A stretch of DNA of 64,000 nucleotides, from NCBI GenBank assembly GCA_035411585.1, contig DAONTI010000011.1, positions 51,344 through 115,343 of the forward strand, in the 5' to 3' direction. The notes below the pieces were generated by a model. That model was given only the letters and a program-made list of their open reading frames with translations. It was not told where the DNA came from and did not search any database. The first letter of the stretch is position 1. Each line of letters opens with the position of its first letter. This DNA comes from MWDV01 sp002070715 (GTDB lineage: Bacteria; Verrucomicrobiota; Verrucomicrobiia; Limisphaerales; MWDV01). Shown piece by piece: positions 25,590-34,877 of this stretch. The translations under genes and the position numbers were made by a program.

Positions 25590-26876
25590 CTAGCTCACCA
25601 CATGCACCTCCGGCATCGGCGAGACGAACTTGCCGCCGCGCTTGAGGAAGTCGGCTTCGCGCTTCTTGAATTCGGTCATGAAGTGCCACGGCAGTGCCAC
25701 ATAGTAATCGGGCTTCTGCTTCCGTGAGTCCGCCTCGGAGATGATCGGGATGTTCGTCCCGATGGTGTAGCTGCCCCATTTGACCGGGTTCCGATCCGCC
25801 ACGGCGGGCATCAGATCGGGGGTCACGCCGGCGTATTGCAGGATAGTGTTGCCCTTGGTGGAAGCGCCGTAGCCGTGGACGAGTTTCTTCTGCTTTTTTG
25901 CCTTGAGCAGGAAGGCGCGCAGGTCCTTGCGGATCTGCGCGATGTTCTTGCGGAAGACGGCGTAAGGTGCGTCAGTGTCGAGGGCAAGCTCGAACTCCTG
26001 GAGGCGCAGGCTTTGCACGCGCTCGCGGGCCTCGGCGCCGGGGGCGATCTTGGCCTTGTGACCGACGGCGATGCGGAAGCTGCCGCCGTTGATGTCGTTG
26101 AGCGTCACGTCCACGACTTCGAGGTCGTGCTCGGCGAAGAGGCGTTCCATCGGCGCGAGCGAGTAGTATTCGAGGTGCTCGTGGCAGATGGTGTCGAAAC
26201 TGTTCATCCTGAGCATGAGCGGCAGGTAGCTCAACTCGAGAATCCAGACGCCGCGCTCGTGCAGACAGGTCTTGATGTCGCCCACGAACTTGTGCGGATT
26301 CTCAAGGTCGTAAAACATCGCGATGGACGTGATGACCTTGGCCTTCTCATCGGGATACACCGAGCGCAGGGCGTCGGCGGAGAAGAAGTCGTTGACCACG
26401 GGCACGCCGCTCCGGCGGGCGTGTTCGACAATATTGGTGGCGGGGTCAATCCCGAGCAGACGCAGGCCGGGCGTGCGATAGGATTTCAGCAGCGTGCCAT
26501 CGTTGCAGCCGATATCCACGACCAAGTCCCCCGCCTGCAGTTTGACGGCTTCCCCGGCAAATTCCGTGATGCCGGCGAGATGATCGCGCATGCTTTGGTT
26601 GATGCCGGAGCGATAGAAATAGGAGCGATAGAGAATGTGCGGCGGCACACTATGCCGCAATTGCACCAGGCCGCAGGCATCCTGATCCTGCCCCGGATCG
26701 CAACGGACGAGGTCCAAGGGAATGCGACGTTGGACGGGAGGTTGGCCATCCGGCCCGCAAAATGAACCGGCGATGTATTGGTCGCCCAACGACACCACCG
26801 ACGTCAACGCCCGCGATCCGCAGATGCGACAGGTATTGCGCGTGACCAGGATGGGTGAGAAAGACAGGTTTGCCAT
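25590..26876 (-). CDS. Class I SAM C-methyltransferase (zinc-binding N-terminus, TylCIII/NovU type)
   Basis: Encodes 428 residues. The N-terminal CRICGS (about 16-21) is the first part of the putative zinc-binding domain of sugar C-methyltransferases. The methyltransferase core follows with VVDIGCNDGTLL (about 120), GIDPATNIV and a TSIAMFYDLENP region. ICHEHLEYYS (about 220) holds the Tyr/His/Glu residues used in catalysis in this family. The C-terminal domain includes VHGYGASTKGNTILQY, typical of Methyltransf_14. Such enzymes add a methyl to carbon 3 of nucleotide-linked deoxysugars. It fits loosely with the nearby dehydratase, but they are separated by about 940 bases. Confidence 0.88.
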   Translation of the reverse strand: MANLSFSPILVTRNTCRICGSRALTSVVSLGDQYIAGSFCGPDGQPPVQRRIPLDLVRCDPGQDQDACGLVQLRHSVPPHILYRSYFYRSGINQSMRDHLAGITEFAGEAVKLQAGDLVVDIGCNDGTLLKSYRTPGLRLLGIDPATNIVEHARRSGVPVVNDFFSADALRSVYPDEKAKVITSIAMFYDLENPHKFVGDIKTCLHERGVWILELSYLPLMLRMNSFDTICHEHLEYYSLAPMERLFAEHDLEVVDVTLNDINGGSFRIAVGHKAKIAPGAEARERVQSLRLQEFELALDTDAPYAVFRKNIAQIRKDLRAFLLKAKKQKKLVHGYGASTKGNTILQYAGVTPDLMPAVADRNPVKWGSYTIGTNIPIISEADSRKQKPDYYVALPWHFMTEFKKREADFLKRGGKFVSPMPEVHVVS

Positions 26877-26961
26877 ACGCCCCGCAGGCTAGGCGGAGCC
26901 GGGAATTGAAACAAACCGAAAATCCGCGGGTGCGGGCCGCTGGAAAGACGCAACGCCAATG

Positions 26962-27453
26962 TCAACGACGTTCGCGGGCCAGCAGCAGGCGCTTCCATTT
27001 GAGTCCGCCGGAAAAACCGCCCAACCCGCCATCGGACGCCAGCACCCGGTGACACGGCACCAGAACCGGCACGGGATTGGCCCCGCACGCGCCGCCCACC
27101 GCCCGGGCTGCGCCCGGTTTGCCAATGCGCCGGGCCAGTTCACCGTAACTGCTCGTTTCTCCGGAGCGGAGCTTCCGCAATTGATTCCATACCTGGCGCT
27201 GAAACGCGGTCCCGCCGGAAAGATCCAAGGGCGGCAGTGCTTCGGGATTCCGCCCGGCCAGGACTGCCCGCAAGGCGGTCTGGGTGATTTGATGCCAGCG
27301 CCGAATGGTGACGGGCACCGCTTTTACATTCTCCGGCCGCCGGGACGGGGGAAACTCGAGGGCGGCTAGACCGCGTGGGGAATAGTGGGCGATAAATGTT
27401 CCATCGGCGGTGTCAAGCGGCAGGGTCAGGAGCGATTGAGGTTTGGTTTTCAT
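26962..27453 (-). CDS. ogt: Methylated-DNA-protein cysteine S-methyltransferase
   Basis: Encodes 163 residues. Removes alkyl groups from O6-alkylguanine by transfer to its own cysteine. The active-site PCHRV is present with the preceding NPVPVLV and following GGLGGFSGG of the family. Upstream, FQRQVWNQLRKLRSGETSSYGELARRIG is the DNA-binding helix-turn-helix with the Tyr and Arg finger region. Length matches Ogt and not the longer Ada fusion. It seems independently expressed. Confidence 0.93.
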   Translation of the reverse strand: MKTKPQSLLTLPLDTADGTFIAHYSPRGLAALEFPPSRRPENVKAVPVTIRRWHQITQTALRAVLAGRNPEALPPLDLSGGTAFQRQVWNQLRKLRSGETSSYGELARRIGKPGAARAVGGACGANPVPVLVPCHRVLASDGGLGGFSGGLKWKRLLLARERR

Positions 27454-27499
27454 AAAGCGGAAGCCGCGTTCGGGATCATAACCGCATCCCTCCCGTCAC

Positions 27500-28054
27500 T
27501 TAATGATGCCGCAAACACGAGATGATGCCCAACAGCACCAGAAACAAGATGATAACCAGGGCGATGAACCGGTTGCGAGCTACGCGTTTCTCGTATCGCA
27601 ATGGGCGTAATCCCTGAATCCCGCCCGCCGCCAGGTAGCTGACCAGCTTGGGATTCGTGGTGGACGGCCCGCGAAAATGATTCCGAAGGCGACGGATCAA
27701 GGCGGGGAGATCGTATTTGCGCACGCCCAACTCGTTGTAATGCGCCGGGGTTTCGTCCGCCTCAGTGCGCGGTTTGAGCCGCTGACGATCCACCGGCTCG
27801 AAGATCGGCTCCGCCGGGCCCGGCGCGGATTTCCCCGGGGTCGCCGCAGCGGAATCCAGAGACGGACTGTAGGTTATCACCGGCGATTGAGGACGCACCG
27901 TTGAACGCAACCGGGAGGTGCCGTCACCGGTTTGCAGTTGGGTGTCCAGCTTGCGAATTTCCGCTTCCAAGGCTGAAATTTCCGCGTTCAACGCGCGGCT
28001 GCGTTCGGTCAGCGGATCTGGTTTTTTCCTCAACCACCCCATGATGTCAGACAC
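27500..28054 (-). CDS. Hypothetical protein, coiled coil with C-terminal membrane anchor
   Basis: Encodes 184 residues (GTG at 28054; an in-frame ATG four codons on is an alternative). Residues 15-42 form a short coiled coil (RSRALNAEISALEAEIRKL). A Pro/Ser-rich middle follows, and a single transmembrane helix near the C-terminus (RFIALVIILFLVLLGIISCL) makes it a probable tail-anchored protein. No family is recognised. It follows the next coiled-coil membrane gene by 22 bases and has the same architecture, so the two may act together. Confidence 0.6.
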   Translation of the reverse strand: MSDIMGWLRKKPDPLTERSRALNAEISALEAEIRKLDTQLQTGDGTSRLRSTVRPQSPVITYSPSLDSAAATPGKSAPGPAEPIFEPVDRQRLKPRTEADETPAHYNELGVRKYDLPALIRRLRNHFRGPSTTNPKLVSYLAAGGIQGLRPLRYEKRVARNRFIALVIILFLVLLGIISCLRHH

Positions 28055-28076
28055 AATTCCCCGGGCAGGCTGGCGG

Positions 28077-28748
28077 CTAATGCGACCGCAAGGCGAAAAT
28101 CACGGCCAGCAAGGCCAGCAAGGCGACCGCCGCCAGTGGCCAGGTCAGCGCCAACCCCAGTTTGCACAACTCCCCGAAGCTGCGGCCCTCGAAAAGAGAC
28201 CCCGCCGCGGACGGCGCCGGCACGGCGGCCGGAGACGCCCCGGCGCCGGTGAGCACCGGGAACTTGATCCGCGCGGAATTCCATTCCATGCGGGCGTTCT
28301 CGATGGTGGTCAGCGCGCGGGTCAATTCCACGTTGAAATTCTCCTGGGTCCAGCCCTCCTCCTGAATGGCTTGCAGTTTGATCAGCGCCTCGCGGAATTC
28401 GGTGATGGATTTGGCCATCTGTTCTGCCTCCTGACGGGTCGCAAATTCCGCCTCCTCCAGCAGTCCCAAACCGCGCGTCAGATGCTGGATCATTTCCTGC
28501 CGGCCGGTTTGAAATTCAATCTGACGACGGCGGGTTTCTTCGAGCGAGGTGCGTTCCCGTTCCAACGCCTCCTGGGCGCGCTTGAGTTCCGCGAGTTTCT
28601 GTTGCGCTTCCGCCACCCGGGAATCCACTTCCTCCCGCGTGGGGGCGCGTTGCAGCGGCGCCGCGGATAAGGACGAGGCGGCATACGGCGACGGGGGGGC
28701 CGTCAGGTCGTGATCCACAAACTCCGATGCATCGTATTCCGCAGGCAT
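28077..28748 (-). CDS. Hypothetical protein, long coiled coil with C-terminal membrane anchor
   Basis: Encodes 223 residues. A Pro/Ser-rich N-terminus is followed by a long coiled coil (about 40-85, EEVDSRVAEAQQKLAELKRAQEAL type heptads), further helices to about 165, an Ala/Pro spacer, and a C-terminal transmembrane helix (ALTWPLAAVALLALLAVIFAL). No family is recognised. Together with the 184-residue gene just downstream it forms a two-gene unit of tail-anchored coiled-coil proteins. A structural or envelope role is only a guess. Confidence 0.65.
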   Translation of the reverse strand: MPAEYDASEFVDHDLTAPPSPYAASSLSAAPLQRAPTREEVDSRVAEAQQKLAELKRAQEALERERTSLEETRRRQIEFQTGRQEMIQHLTRGLGLLEEAEFATRQEAEQMAKSITEFREALIKLQAIQEEGWTQENFNVELTRALTTIENARMEWNSARIKFPVLTGAGASPAAVPAPSAAGSLFEGRSFGELCKLGLALTWPLAAVALLALLAVIFALRSH

Positions 28749-28855
28749 GCGGCGACTCTAGTGCCGCCGGAAAAAAGAGTAAAGCGATGTGTTGCGTTTC
28801 CCGGAAAAAACCGTGATTTTTTCGCGAAGCCGGCAGAGTTTTCCCGCCGCCGGAT

Positions 28856-30145
28856 TTACACCCCTTCACCAAAGAGGTTGGCCAGGCGCGCCGCCAGTTT
28901 GCGCCGGGCAACGGCGTAGGAGAAGTATTGCAGCCCCAGCGCATAATTCGTGCTGGCCCATTCCGCTCGCAACGCCGGATTGTGCAGGAGTTCCCGCACC
29001 TGTTCCACGACTTCCCGGGTCACCAACTGGGTCATGGCCACGGTCTTGAAGCCCAGCGGGTCAATGTCGCGGGCATAGACGGCGTAGGTATTCACCACCA
29101 CGGGCTTGCCAAAATAAAGCGCCTCGAGAAACGCGTTGCCGAACCCCTCGTAATAACTGGGGTAGGTGACCAAGTCGGCGTGCAGATAGACATCGAACAA
29201 GGTGTAAATCTTCCGGCCATCGGCCGTGGTGCCGCGTTTCTCACCCACCCGGTCGGCGATAAACCGCACGTCTATCCCCGCCTCGGCAATGCGATCCTTG
29301 AGCATGGTCAGGTAGGCGTTGCCCTCGTCGCCGTCGGGATGGGAAATCACCATCTTGGCGCGCGGATCCTTGAGGCGGCGGACCAATTCGATGGCGTGTT
29401 CGATGCCCTTGCGCAGCACCACCCGCGTCGGTTGCAAGATCAACCAGTCATCCTCCCGCAATCCGATCTCGCGGCGGAAATCCCGGTTGTAATCGTCCAA
29501 GACCGGCGGCGGCGTTTCAAAGTCGAGCACGTTCGGAATGATCGCCGAGGGCAGGCTGCACCGGCGCGCCAGTTCCTTTTGCGCCATGGAATTGATGACC
29601 ACATGCTCCACGCGCGGGAGCGCCCCCGGGAACGCCGCCCGCAAATAATCATTCACCGCGGTGACCACGAACCGTTCGCGTTCCCACGCGAAATCGTGAT
29701 GATGCGCGATGGTCGGCAGGCCGGTTTCGGCGATCACTTCCGTCATCGCCAGGCCGAGCGGGACATGCATGGGGATGGCCAGGATGTTTTCCGGCACGAG
29801 CACCTGCAATTGGAAGCGGTCAATAAACCGGTACAACTCATCCTTGAGCCGCTCTTTGATGGATTGAATCTGATTGGTGAGCTCGCGGGAACGGGTGGTG
29901 ACATCGAACAGGCGGCTTTGCACCGCCGCCACCTCGGGATGGTTGAAATGCGCCAACGGCACCGGATGCGAAGCGGCGGCGGGCGCATCCAGCAGCCCGG
30001 CCATCCAGAAGCAGGAATGGTCGAGCCCCTCCAGAATATGCGCCCATTTGCGCGTCTCCAGAGTGACGCCGTCGGTGCCGTGAAAACGGGTGGAGATGAA
30101 GCCGATTCGTTTGGGAGTGCCGGTGGTGAGGATACAAGTCGTCAT
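28856..30145 (-). CDS. Glycosyltransferase family 4 protein
   Basis: Encodes 429 residues with the GT-B fold pattern. The N-terminal half has IGFISTRFHGTDGVTLETRKWA (acceptor-side loop) and LPTIAHHHDFAWERERF. The C-terminal half has LQPTRVVLRKGIEHAIELVRRL (start of the nucleotide-sugar domain) and TYPSYYEGFGNAFLEALYFGKPVV, the E-x7-E motif of GT4 enzymes. The donor and acceptor are unknown. It lies at the end of the group of glycan-related genes and is probably transcribed alone. Confidence 0.88.
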   Translation of the reverse strand: MTTCILTTGTPKRIGFISTRFHGTDGVTLETRKWAHILEGLDHSCFWMAGLLDAPAAASHPVPLAHFNHPEVAAVQSRLFDVTTRSRELTNQIQSIKERLKDELYRFIDRFQLQVLVPENILAIPMHVPLGLAMTEVIAETGLPTIAHHHDFAWERERFVVTAVNDYLRAAFPGALPRVEHVVINSMAQKELARRCSLPSAIIPNVLDFETPPPVLDDYNRDFRREIGLREDDWLILQPTRVVLRKGIEHAIELVRRLKDPRAKMVISHPDGDEGNAYLTMLKDRIAEAGIDVRFIADRVGEKRGTTADGRKIYTLFDVYLHADLVTYPSYYEGFGNAFLEALYFGKPVVVNTYAVYARDIDPLGFKTVAMTQLVTREVVEQVRELLHNPALRAEWASTNYALGLQYFSYAVARRKLAARLANLFGEGV

Positions 30146-30275
30146 GGAAAAAGCGAAAAGCGGGTTGAATTACCGGGAGGGAAGGCGAGGGATTACCGCG
30201 ATCGCCAGCCACGGGCGGACCGGCGCGTCGCCGGTGCCGGCGTGAGTTCGTTGTGGCCGCAGTGTTTCACGACGC

Positions 30276-32078
30276 CTAGAAATGCCAGAATTTCGGGATC
30301 CACACAACTGCCAATATCCAAAACAGGATGTTCAGCGGCAGGCCGACCCGGGTGAAATCCGCAAACCGGTAGCCGCCCGCGCCGTACACCATCGTGTTGG
30401 TTTGATACCCCACCGGCGTCGCGAAGCTGGTCGAAGCGGCAAACATCACGGCCATCAACAACGGTTTGGGTGATATGCCCATGCTCGTGCCGGCGGAAAT
30501 GGCGATGGGCGCCAGCAACACGGCGGCGGCGTTGTTGCTCATGACTTCCGTGAGCAGGGCCGTCATCAGGTAGATCACCGCCAGCACCGCCAGGGGACCA
30601 AAATGACCGACCAATCCCAGCGCGGTTTGCGCCAGCCCGGCGGCCGTGCCGGAGCGTTCCATGGCCATGCCCAGCGGCAAGACCCCCGCCAACAAAAAAA
30701 TCACCCGCCAGTCAATGGCTTGAAAGGCCTGATCCATCGTGAGACAGCGGGTCAACACCATGGCCAGCGCCCCCAAAATGGCACTGACCAGAATGGGGAC
30801 CACCCCCAAGGCCGCCGCCAGCACCACCAGCGTAATGATGCCCAACGCCAGCAGCGCCCGGCCACTGCGCAGCGAGGGCGCCTCCACCTCCGCCAGCACC
30901 ACCAGATCATCGCTGGCCCGCAACCGGGGCAGATCCTGCCGGCGCAACAGCAACAACAACGCATCTCCAAACCGCAACCGCACCCGGGCCAGTTTGCCGC
31001 GCAACAGACGTCCCTGGCGTTGCAAGGCCAGCACAATCGCCTCATAACGCCATCGAAAATAAGCTTCCGCCAGTGTGCGGCCCGCCAATGTGGAGCGCGG
31101 TGCCACCAGGGCTTCCGTGAGCGCCATCTCGTCGCCCGACAACGTGGCGTCCTTCAACTGGAATTCCGGTTCAATCGTGAGTCCGGTGCGGGCGCGCAGG
31201 TCCATCAGGTTTTGGACGTTGGCTTGCACCAGCAAAATATCGCCCGCCTGCAACCGGGTGTCGTGCGGCGACCAGATGCGGCGGTCCTGCCGCAGAATTT
31301 CCAGCACATTGGCGTCGTGCCGTTCGCCCAGCCGGCTTTCCACAACCGTCTTGCCGATGAGCGGCGAATCGGGCAGCACGCGCACTTCCGTGATGTATTC
31401 CCGCAACCGATATGTCTCGGCCAGGTCTGTGCCGCGCCGGGCCGGCAGCAGCCAGGGCCCCACCACCAGGAGATAAACCAATCCTACGCCCAACAGAATC
31501 ACGCCCAGTTGGCTGAACTCAAACATGCCAAAGGCGCCGTAGCCGGCCTTCTCGGAAATGGCGCTCACCAGCAGATTGGTGGAGGTGCCAATCAAGGTGC
31601 AAACCCCGCCGAACTGGGAGGCAAAAGACAGCGGAATCAACACGCGCGAGGGCGGCAGCTTGCGACGGTGGCAGGCGGTCAACACGAGCGGCAGAAACAC
31701 GGCGACGGCGGCGGTGTTGTTGACAAAGGCCGAAGCCACCCCAACCACCACCATCATCACCACCAACAGCGCCGTTTGGTTGCGTCCCAACCGGACCAAT
31801 GCCCGGCCCAATCCCGCCAGCGCGCCGGTGCGCGCCAGACCCGCGCTCAACACAAACATGGCGGCCACCGTCACCACCGCGCTGTTGCCAAAGCCGGACA
31901 ACGCCTCGCCCGGTGTGATCCAACGCTCCGGATTGACCCAACCCGTGGCGGGCCCCGCCACCGCCACCAACAGCAACGCCGCCAACACCAGCAGGGAAAC
32001 CAGCTCGGCGGGCAGCCGTTCGCTGATGAATAACACCAGCGCCGCCGCCAGCAGCAGGAGCACCAAGCCCATTTCCAT
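30276..32078 (-). CDS. SLC13/DASS-type anion transporter with two RCK_C (TrkA-C) domains
   Basis: Encodes 600 residues from the ATG at 32078; the frame extends nine codons further to 32105. Two blocks of membrane helices flank a soluble middle. The first block carries FVNNTAAVAVFLPLV and SFASQFGGVCTLIGTSTNLLV, the Na-site and helical hairpin signatures of the divalent anion symporter family. The second mirrors it with TEVMSNNAAAVLLAPIAI and ASTSFATPVGYQTN. The middle (about 205-385) holds two RCK_C domains (VLPDSPLIGKTVVES, GDILLVQANVQNL). Such proteins carry sulfate, phosphate or dicarboxylates; the substrate is not clear. Confidence 0.88.
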   Translation of the reverse strand: MEMGLVLLLLAAALVLFISERLPAELVSLLVLAALLLVAVAGPATGWVNPERWITPGEALSGFGNSAVVTVAAMFVLSAGLARTGALAGLGRALVRLGRNQTALLVVMMVVVGVASAFVNNTAAVAVFLPLVLTACHRRKLPPSRVLIPLSFASQFGGVCTLIGTSTNLLVSAISEKAGYGAFGMFEFSQLGVILLGVGLVYLLVVGPWLLPARRGTDLAETYRLREYITEVRVLPDSPLIGKTVVESRLGERHDANVLEILRQDRRIWSPHDTRLQAGDILLVQANVQNLMDLRARTGLTIEPEFQLKDATLSGDEMALTEALVAPRSTLAGRTLAEAYFRWRYEAIVLALQRQGRLLRGKLARVRLRFGDALLLLLRRQDLPRLRASDDLVVLAEVEAPSLRSGRALLALGIITLVVLAAALGVVPILVSAILGALAMVLTRCLTMDQAFQAIDWRVIFLLAGVLPLGMAMERSGTAAGLAQTALGLVGHFGPLAVLAVIYLMTALLTEVMSNNAAAVLLAPIAISAGTSMGISPKPLLMAVMFAASTSFATPVGYQTNTMVYGAGGYRFADFTRVGLPLNILFWILAVVWIPKFWHF

Positions 32079-32213
32079 GCCGCGAGTATGCCAGTCCCAC
32101 GCCACAACTCAACCCGCGTCCCCGTCCAGCCCGCGCGTTTCCTGGCGGAGAACGCCTGCGCCACCCTGAGAAAAGGCTTTTCCCCGCCGGCGGTTGGCCC
32201 GATGCTGGTCCGC

Positions 32214-33011
32214 ATGGGCACTGTGAAACCAACCTTCATTTTCCTGGTTCTGGCCATCGGCATTTTAGGAGAGGCTGCCGCCGCAACGAATCGGGGCACG
32301 GTGTTGATTTACACCCGGAACGGCCCGGGCTATGTCCACAGCAACATCGCGGCCAGCACCGCGGTGCTGCGGGAACTGGCCCGGGAGGGACAATTCACGG
32401 TGGAAGTCTCGGAGGATCCAGCCGGATTCATCGATGCCAACTTGAAACGTTTCCGCGTCCTCGTCTTTAACAACACGAACAATGAAGGGTTCACCGATGA
32501 AGAGCAGCGCGCCGCGTTTCAGCGTTATATCCGGGGCGGCGGCGGCTTTGTGGGCATTCACTCGGCCACCGGTTCGGAACGGCAATGGCCGTGGTTTCAC
32601 GCGATGATCGGCGGTAAATTCCGGCGGCATCCCCCGCTGCAACCGTTCACCATCCGGGTGTTGGACCGGCAACATCCCTCCACGGCGTTCCTCGGCGAAA
32701 CCTGGGAATGGGAGGATGAATGTTATTTCGTGGACCACATCAATCCCGCCATCCGGGTCTTGCTGGCGGCGGATTTGACGACGTTGAAAGATGCCCAACG
32801 CAATACCTACCCCGACCGGATCTTCGGCGATCTGTTCCCGCTGGCGTGGTATCAATACTTCGAGGGCGGACGCCAGTGGTACACCGCGCTGGGGCACAAG
32901 GCGGAGCATTACCGCGATCCGCGGTTCCGCCGGCATTTGCTCGCGGGGATCCTCTGGGCCATGGGCGAAGAGGCGGCAGCCACCGCGCTGGCTTCGCCCG
33001 GGAACAACTGA
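32214..33011 (+). CDS. ThuA-domain protein, secreted
   Basis: Encodes 265 residues from the ATG at 32214, chosen because it places a signal peptide (VKPTFIFLVLAIGILGEAAAA) at the N-terminus. The rest is a ThuA/trehalose-utilisation domain of the glutamine-amidotransferase-like fold: VLIYTRNGPGYVHSN near the start, RVLVFNNTNNEGF, RYIRGGGGFVGIHSATGSE, and PLAWYQYFEGGRQWYTALGHKAEHY near the end. ThuA-like proteins are abundant in Planctomycetes and Verrucomicrobia, often in sugar use, and mostly lack a proven activity. It diverges from the SLC13 gene. Confidence 0.85.
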   Translation: MGTVKPTFIFLVLAIGILGEAAAATNRGTVLIYTRNGPGYVHSNIAASTAVLRELAREGQFTVEVSEDPAGFIDANLKRFRVLVFNNTNNEGFTDEEQRAAFQRYIRGGGGFVGIHSATGSERQWPWFHAMIGGKFRRHPPLQPFTIRVLDRQHPSTAFLGETWEWEDECYFVDHINPAIRVLLAADLTTLKDAQRNTYPDRIFGDLFPLAWYQYFEGGRQWYTALGHKAEHYRDPRFRRHLLAGILWAMGEEAAATALASPGNN

Positions 33012-33176
33012 CCCTCGTATGCGGAAAGCCGCAACCGCCATACAACCGTCGGCGGACAAAACCGATCCGGGACATTCGACCCGGCTTGGGGCGACAACCA
33101 AACCGTTGGCTGCGACAGCACGGCGCCCGGGTAATCCGGTCCGACCCGGCCGCTCTGGGAGTTGCGGCGCTCACCC

Positions 33177-34286
33177 ATGACCATGGCGGCGTCACCCAAA
33201 GCTGGAGCGCGACTTGCCCCGATCCAATGGTCGCGGTGGCAGGACCGGTTGCGGCAGACCTCCCGCTCATTTTATCTGACCCTGCGCGTGCTGCCCGCCG
33301 CAGTGCGCTTTCCCATGGGTCTGGCCTACCTGCTCGCCCGCACCACCGACACCATCGCGGACACCGGCTTGGTCCCGGTGGAACAACGATTGGCCGCGCT
33401 ACGAGATCTGCAACGGCGGATTCAAGCTGAGACAACCGCCCCCTTGGATTTCGGCGAACTCTGCCGCCACCAAGGTTCGCCCGCCGAGCAGCAGTTGCTG
33501 GAGCACGTTGAGGAGAGCTTGGCGTTGCTGGCAATGTTGTCCCCCGAAGATGCCCGGTTGGTAAAGGCCGTCTTGGCCACCATCACCAGCGGTCAGGAGT
33601 TGGATTTGCGCCGGTTCGCCCCGGCATCGGCGCAAAATATCATTGCTTTGCCAACGGACGCGGCGCTGGACGATTACACCTATCGGGTTGCGGGCTGCGT
33701 GGGCGAATTTTGGACCCAGATCTGCCGCGCCCACTTGTTTCCTAAGGCAAACCTGGACGACGCCCAGTTGCTCCAAGACGCCGTGCGCTTGGGCAAAGGG
33801 CTGCAACGGGTCAATATCCTGCGGGATTTACCGGCGGACTTGCGCCAAGGCCGCTGCTACCTGCCCGCCGAACGGCTGACGAAGACTGGTCTGCAACCGG
33901 ATGATTTGTTGCTCCTGGAAAACGAACCCCAGTTGCGCCCGGTTTATCACGCGCTGCTGGATCAAGCGCGGGATTACCTGGCCGCCGGCTGGCGTTATAC
34001 CAACGCCCTGCCCCGCAGCCAGGTGCGAGTGCGGCTCGCCTGTGCATGGCCCATCCTGATCGGAGTCAAAACCTTGGAACGTTTGCGGGCGGCCAATCCA
34101 CTGGACGCCTCCTCCCGGGTGAAAGTCAGCCGGCGTGAAGTCCGCCGCATTCTGGTCAGCTCCCTGTGGCGTTATCCGTGGCCGGCGGCTTGGGCCAACT
34201 TGTTCTCCGGCGGTCTGGAGAAGACGAATGCTCAAACCGGGAATACCGGGAAACCATTTACTGGCCCCACTGCGGATTCTCCATGA
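33177..34286 (+). CDS. Squalene/phytoene synthase family protein (squalene-synthase-like)
   Basis: Encodes 369 residues from the ATG at 33177. It would join two farnesyl diphosphates to squalene or a related product. Seen are the SFYLTLRVLP start, the first aspartate-rich motif in YLLARTTDTIAD (about 57-68), the CVGEFWTQICRAH helix, and the second motif in NILRDLPADLRQGRCYLP (about 225-240). The DTIAD form and length fit squalene-synthase-type enzymes better than HpnC or HpnD. No other isoprenoid genes are adjacent. Its last 29 bases overlap the convergent SIS gene. Confidence 0.85.
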   Translation: MTMAASPKAGARLAPIQWSRWQDRLRQTSRSFYLTLRVLPAAVRFPMGLAYLLARTTDTIADTGLVPVEQRLAALRDLQRRIQAETTAPLDFGELCRHQGSPAEQQLLEHVEESLALLAMLSPEDARLVKAVLATITSGQELDLRRFAPASAQNIIALPTDAALDDYTYRVAGCVGEFWTQICRAHLFPKANLDDAQLLQDAVRLGKGLQRVNILRDLPADLRQGRCYLPAERLTKTGLQPDDLLLLENEPQLRPVYHALLDQARDYLAAGWRYTNALPRSQVRVRLACAWPILIGVKTLERLRAANPLDASSRVKVSRREVRRILVSSLWRYPWPAAWANLFSGGLEKTNAQTGNTGKPFTGPTADSP

Positions 34287-34827
34287 ACGCGTAACACAGC
34301 ATGTGGCAGATGCTCATTTGCGCATCTTCCACGCGCCCGTAGTGGGTGTCGTTGATCACCAAAACCTGCTCGGCGATTTCCGCCATGCGCCCGCGTTGGG
34401 CCCCGACCAGCGCCGCAGTTTTCAACCCGTTCTGCCGCGCCCACGTCAGCGCCTTTACGCAGTTGGGGGAGTTGCCGCTGACGCTGATCCCGAGCGCCAG
34501 ATCGCCGGGTTGGCCGTAGTTTTGCAACTGGCCCACGAAGACATCCTCATACGCGTAGTCGTTTCCCAATGCGGTCAACCAAGAGGCGTTGTCATTGAGC
34601 GAAAGCACGCGAAAGCGCCGGCCCACTTTGTCGGACGCGCCTTTGCCGAGGTCGGTGGCCAGGTGCGACGCATTGGCCGCGCTGCCGCCGTTGCCGAACA
34701 CAAAAATCTGCCGGTCCTCCTGGAGCACCTGGCGGAGTTGCTCAATCAGCCGCGCCACTGCGTCCAAGGGAATGGAATTGTGCGCCGCGTTCTGCGCCGC
34801 CAGATAATTAGTTAGCCATTGTTTCAT
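34258..34827 (-). CDS. SIS-domain phosphosugar isomerase (GmhA/DiaA-like)
   Basis: Encodes 189 residues from the ATG at 34827; the longer frame upstream is not conserved. The SIS fold is evident: QIFVFGNGGSAANASHLATDL (phosphosugar-binding glycine loop and serine), ISVSGNSPNCVKAL, and GRVEDAQMSICHMLCYAF at the end. These match sedoheptulose-7-phosphate isomerases. GmhA makes the heptose precursor of lipopolysaccharide. It sits 50 bases after the ROK gene on the same strand, so both may handle a sugar phosphate. The histidine and glutamate set of GmhA seems partly kept. Confidence 0.85.
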   Translation of the reverse strand: MKQWLTNYLAAQNAAHNSIPLDAVARLIEQLRQVLQEDRQIFVFGNGGSAANASHLATDLGKGASDKVGRRFRVLSLNDNASWLTALGNDYAYEDVFVGQLQNYGQPGDLALGISVSGNSPNCVKALTWARQNGLKTAALVGAQRGRMAEIAEQVLVINDTHYGRVEDAQMSICHMLCYAFMENPQWGQ

Positions 34828-34877
34828 TGCCGTGGCCGCACCATCACACGGTCCGCCCCGGTTTGACAATGGGAAAC

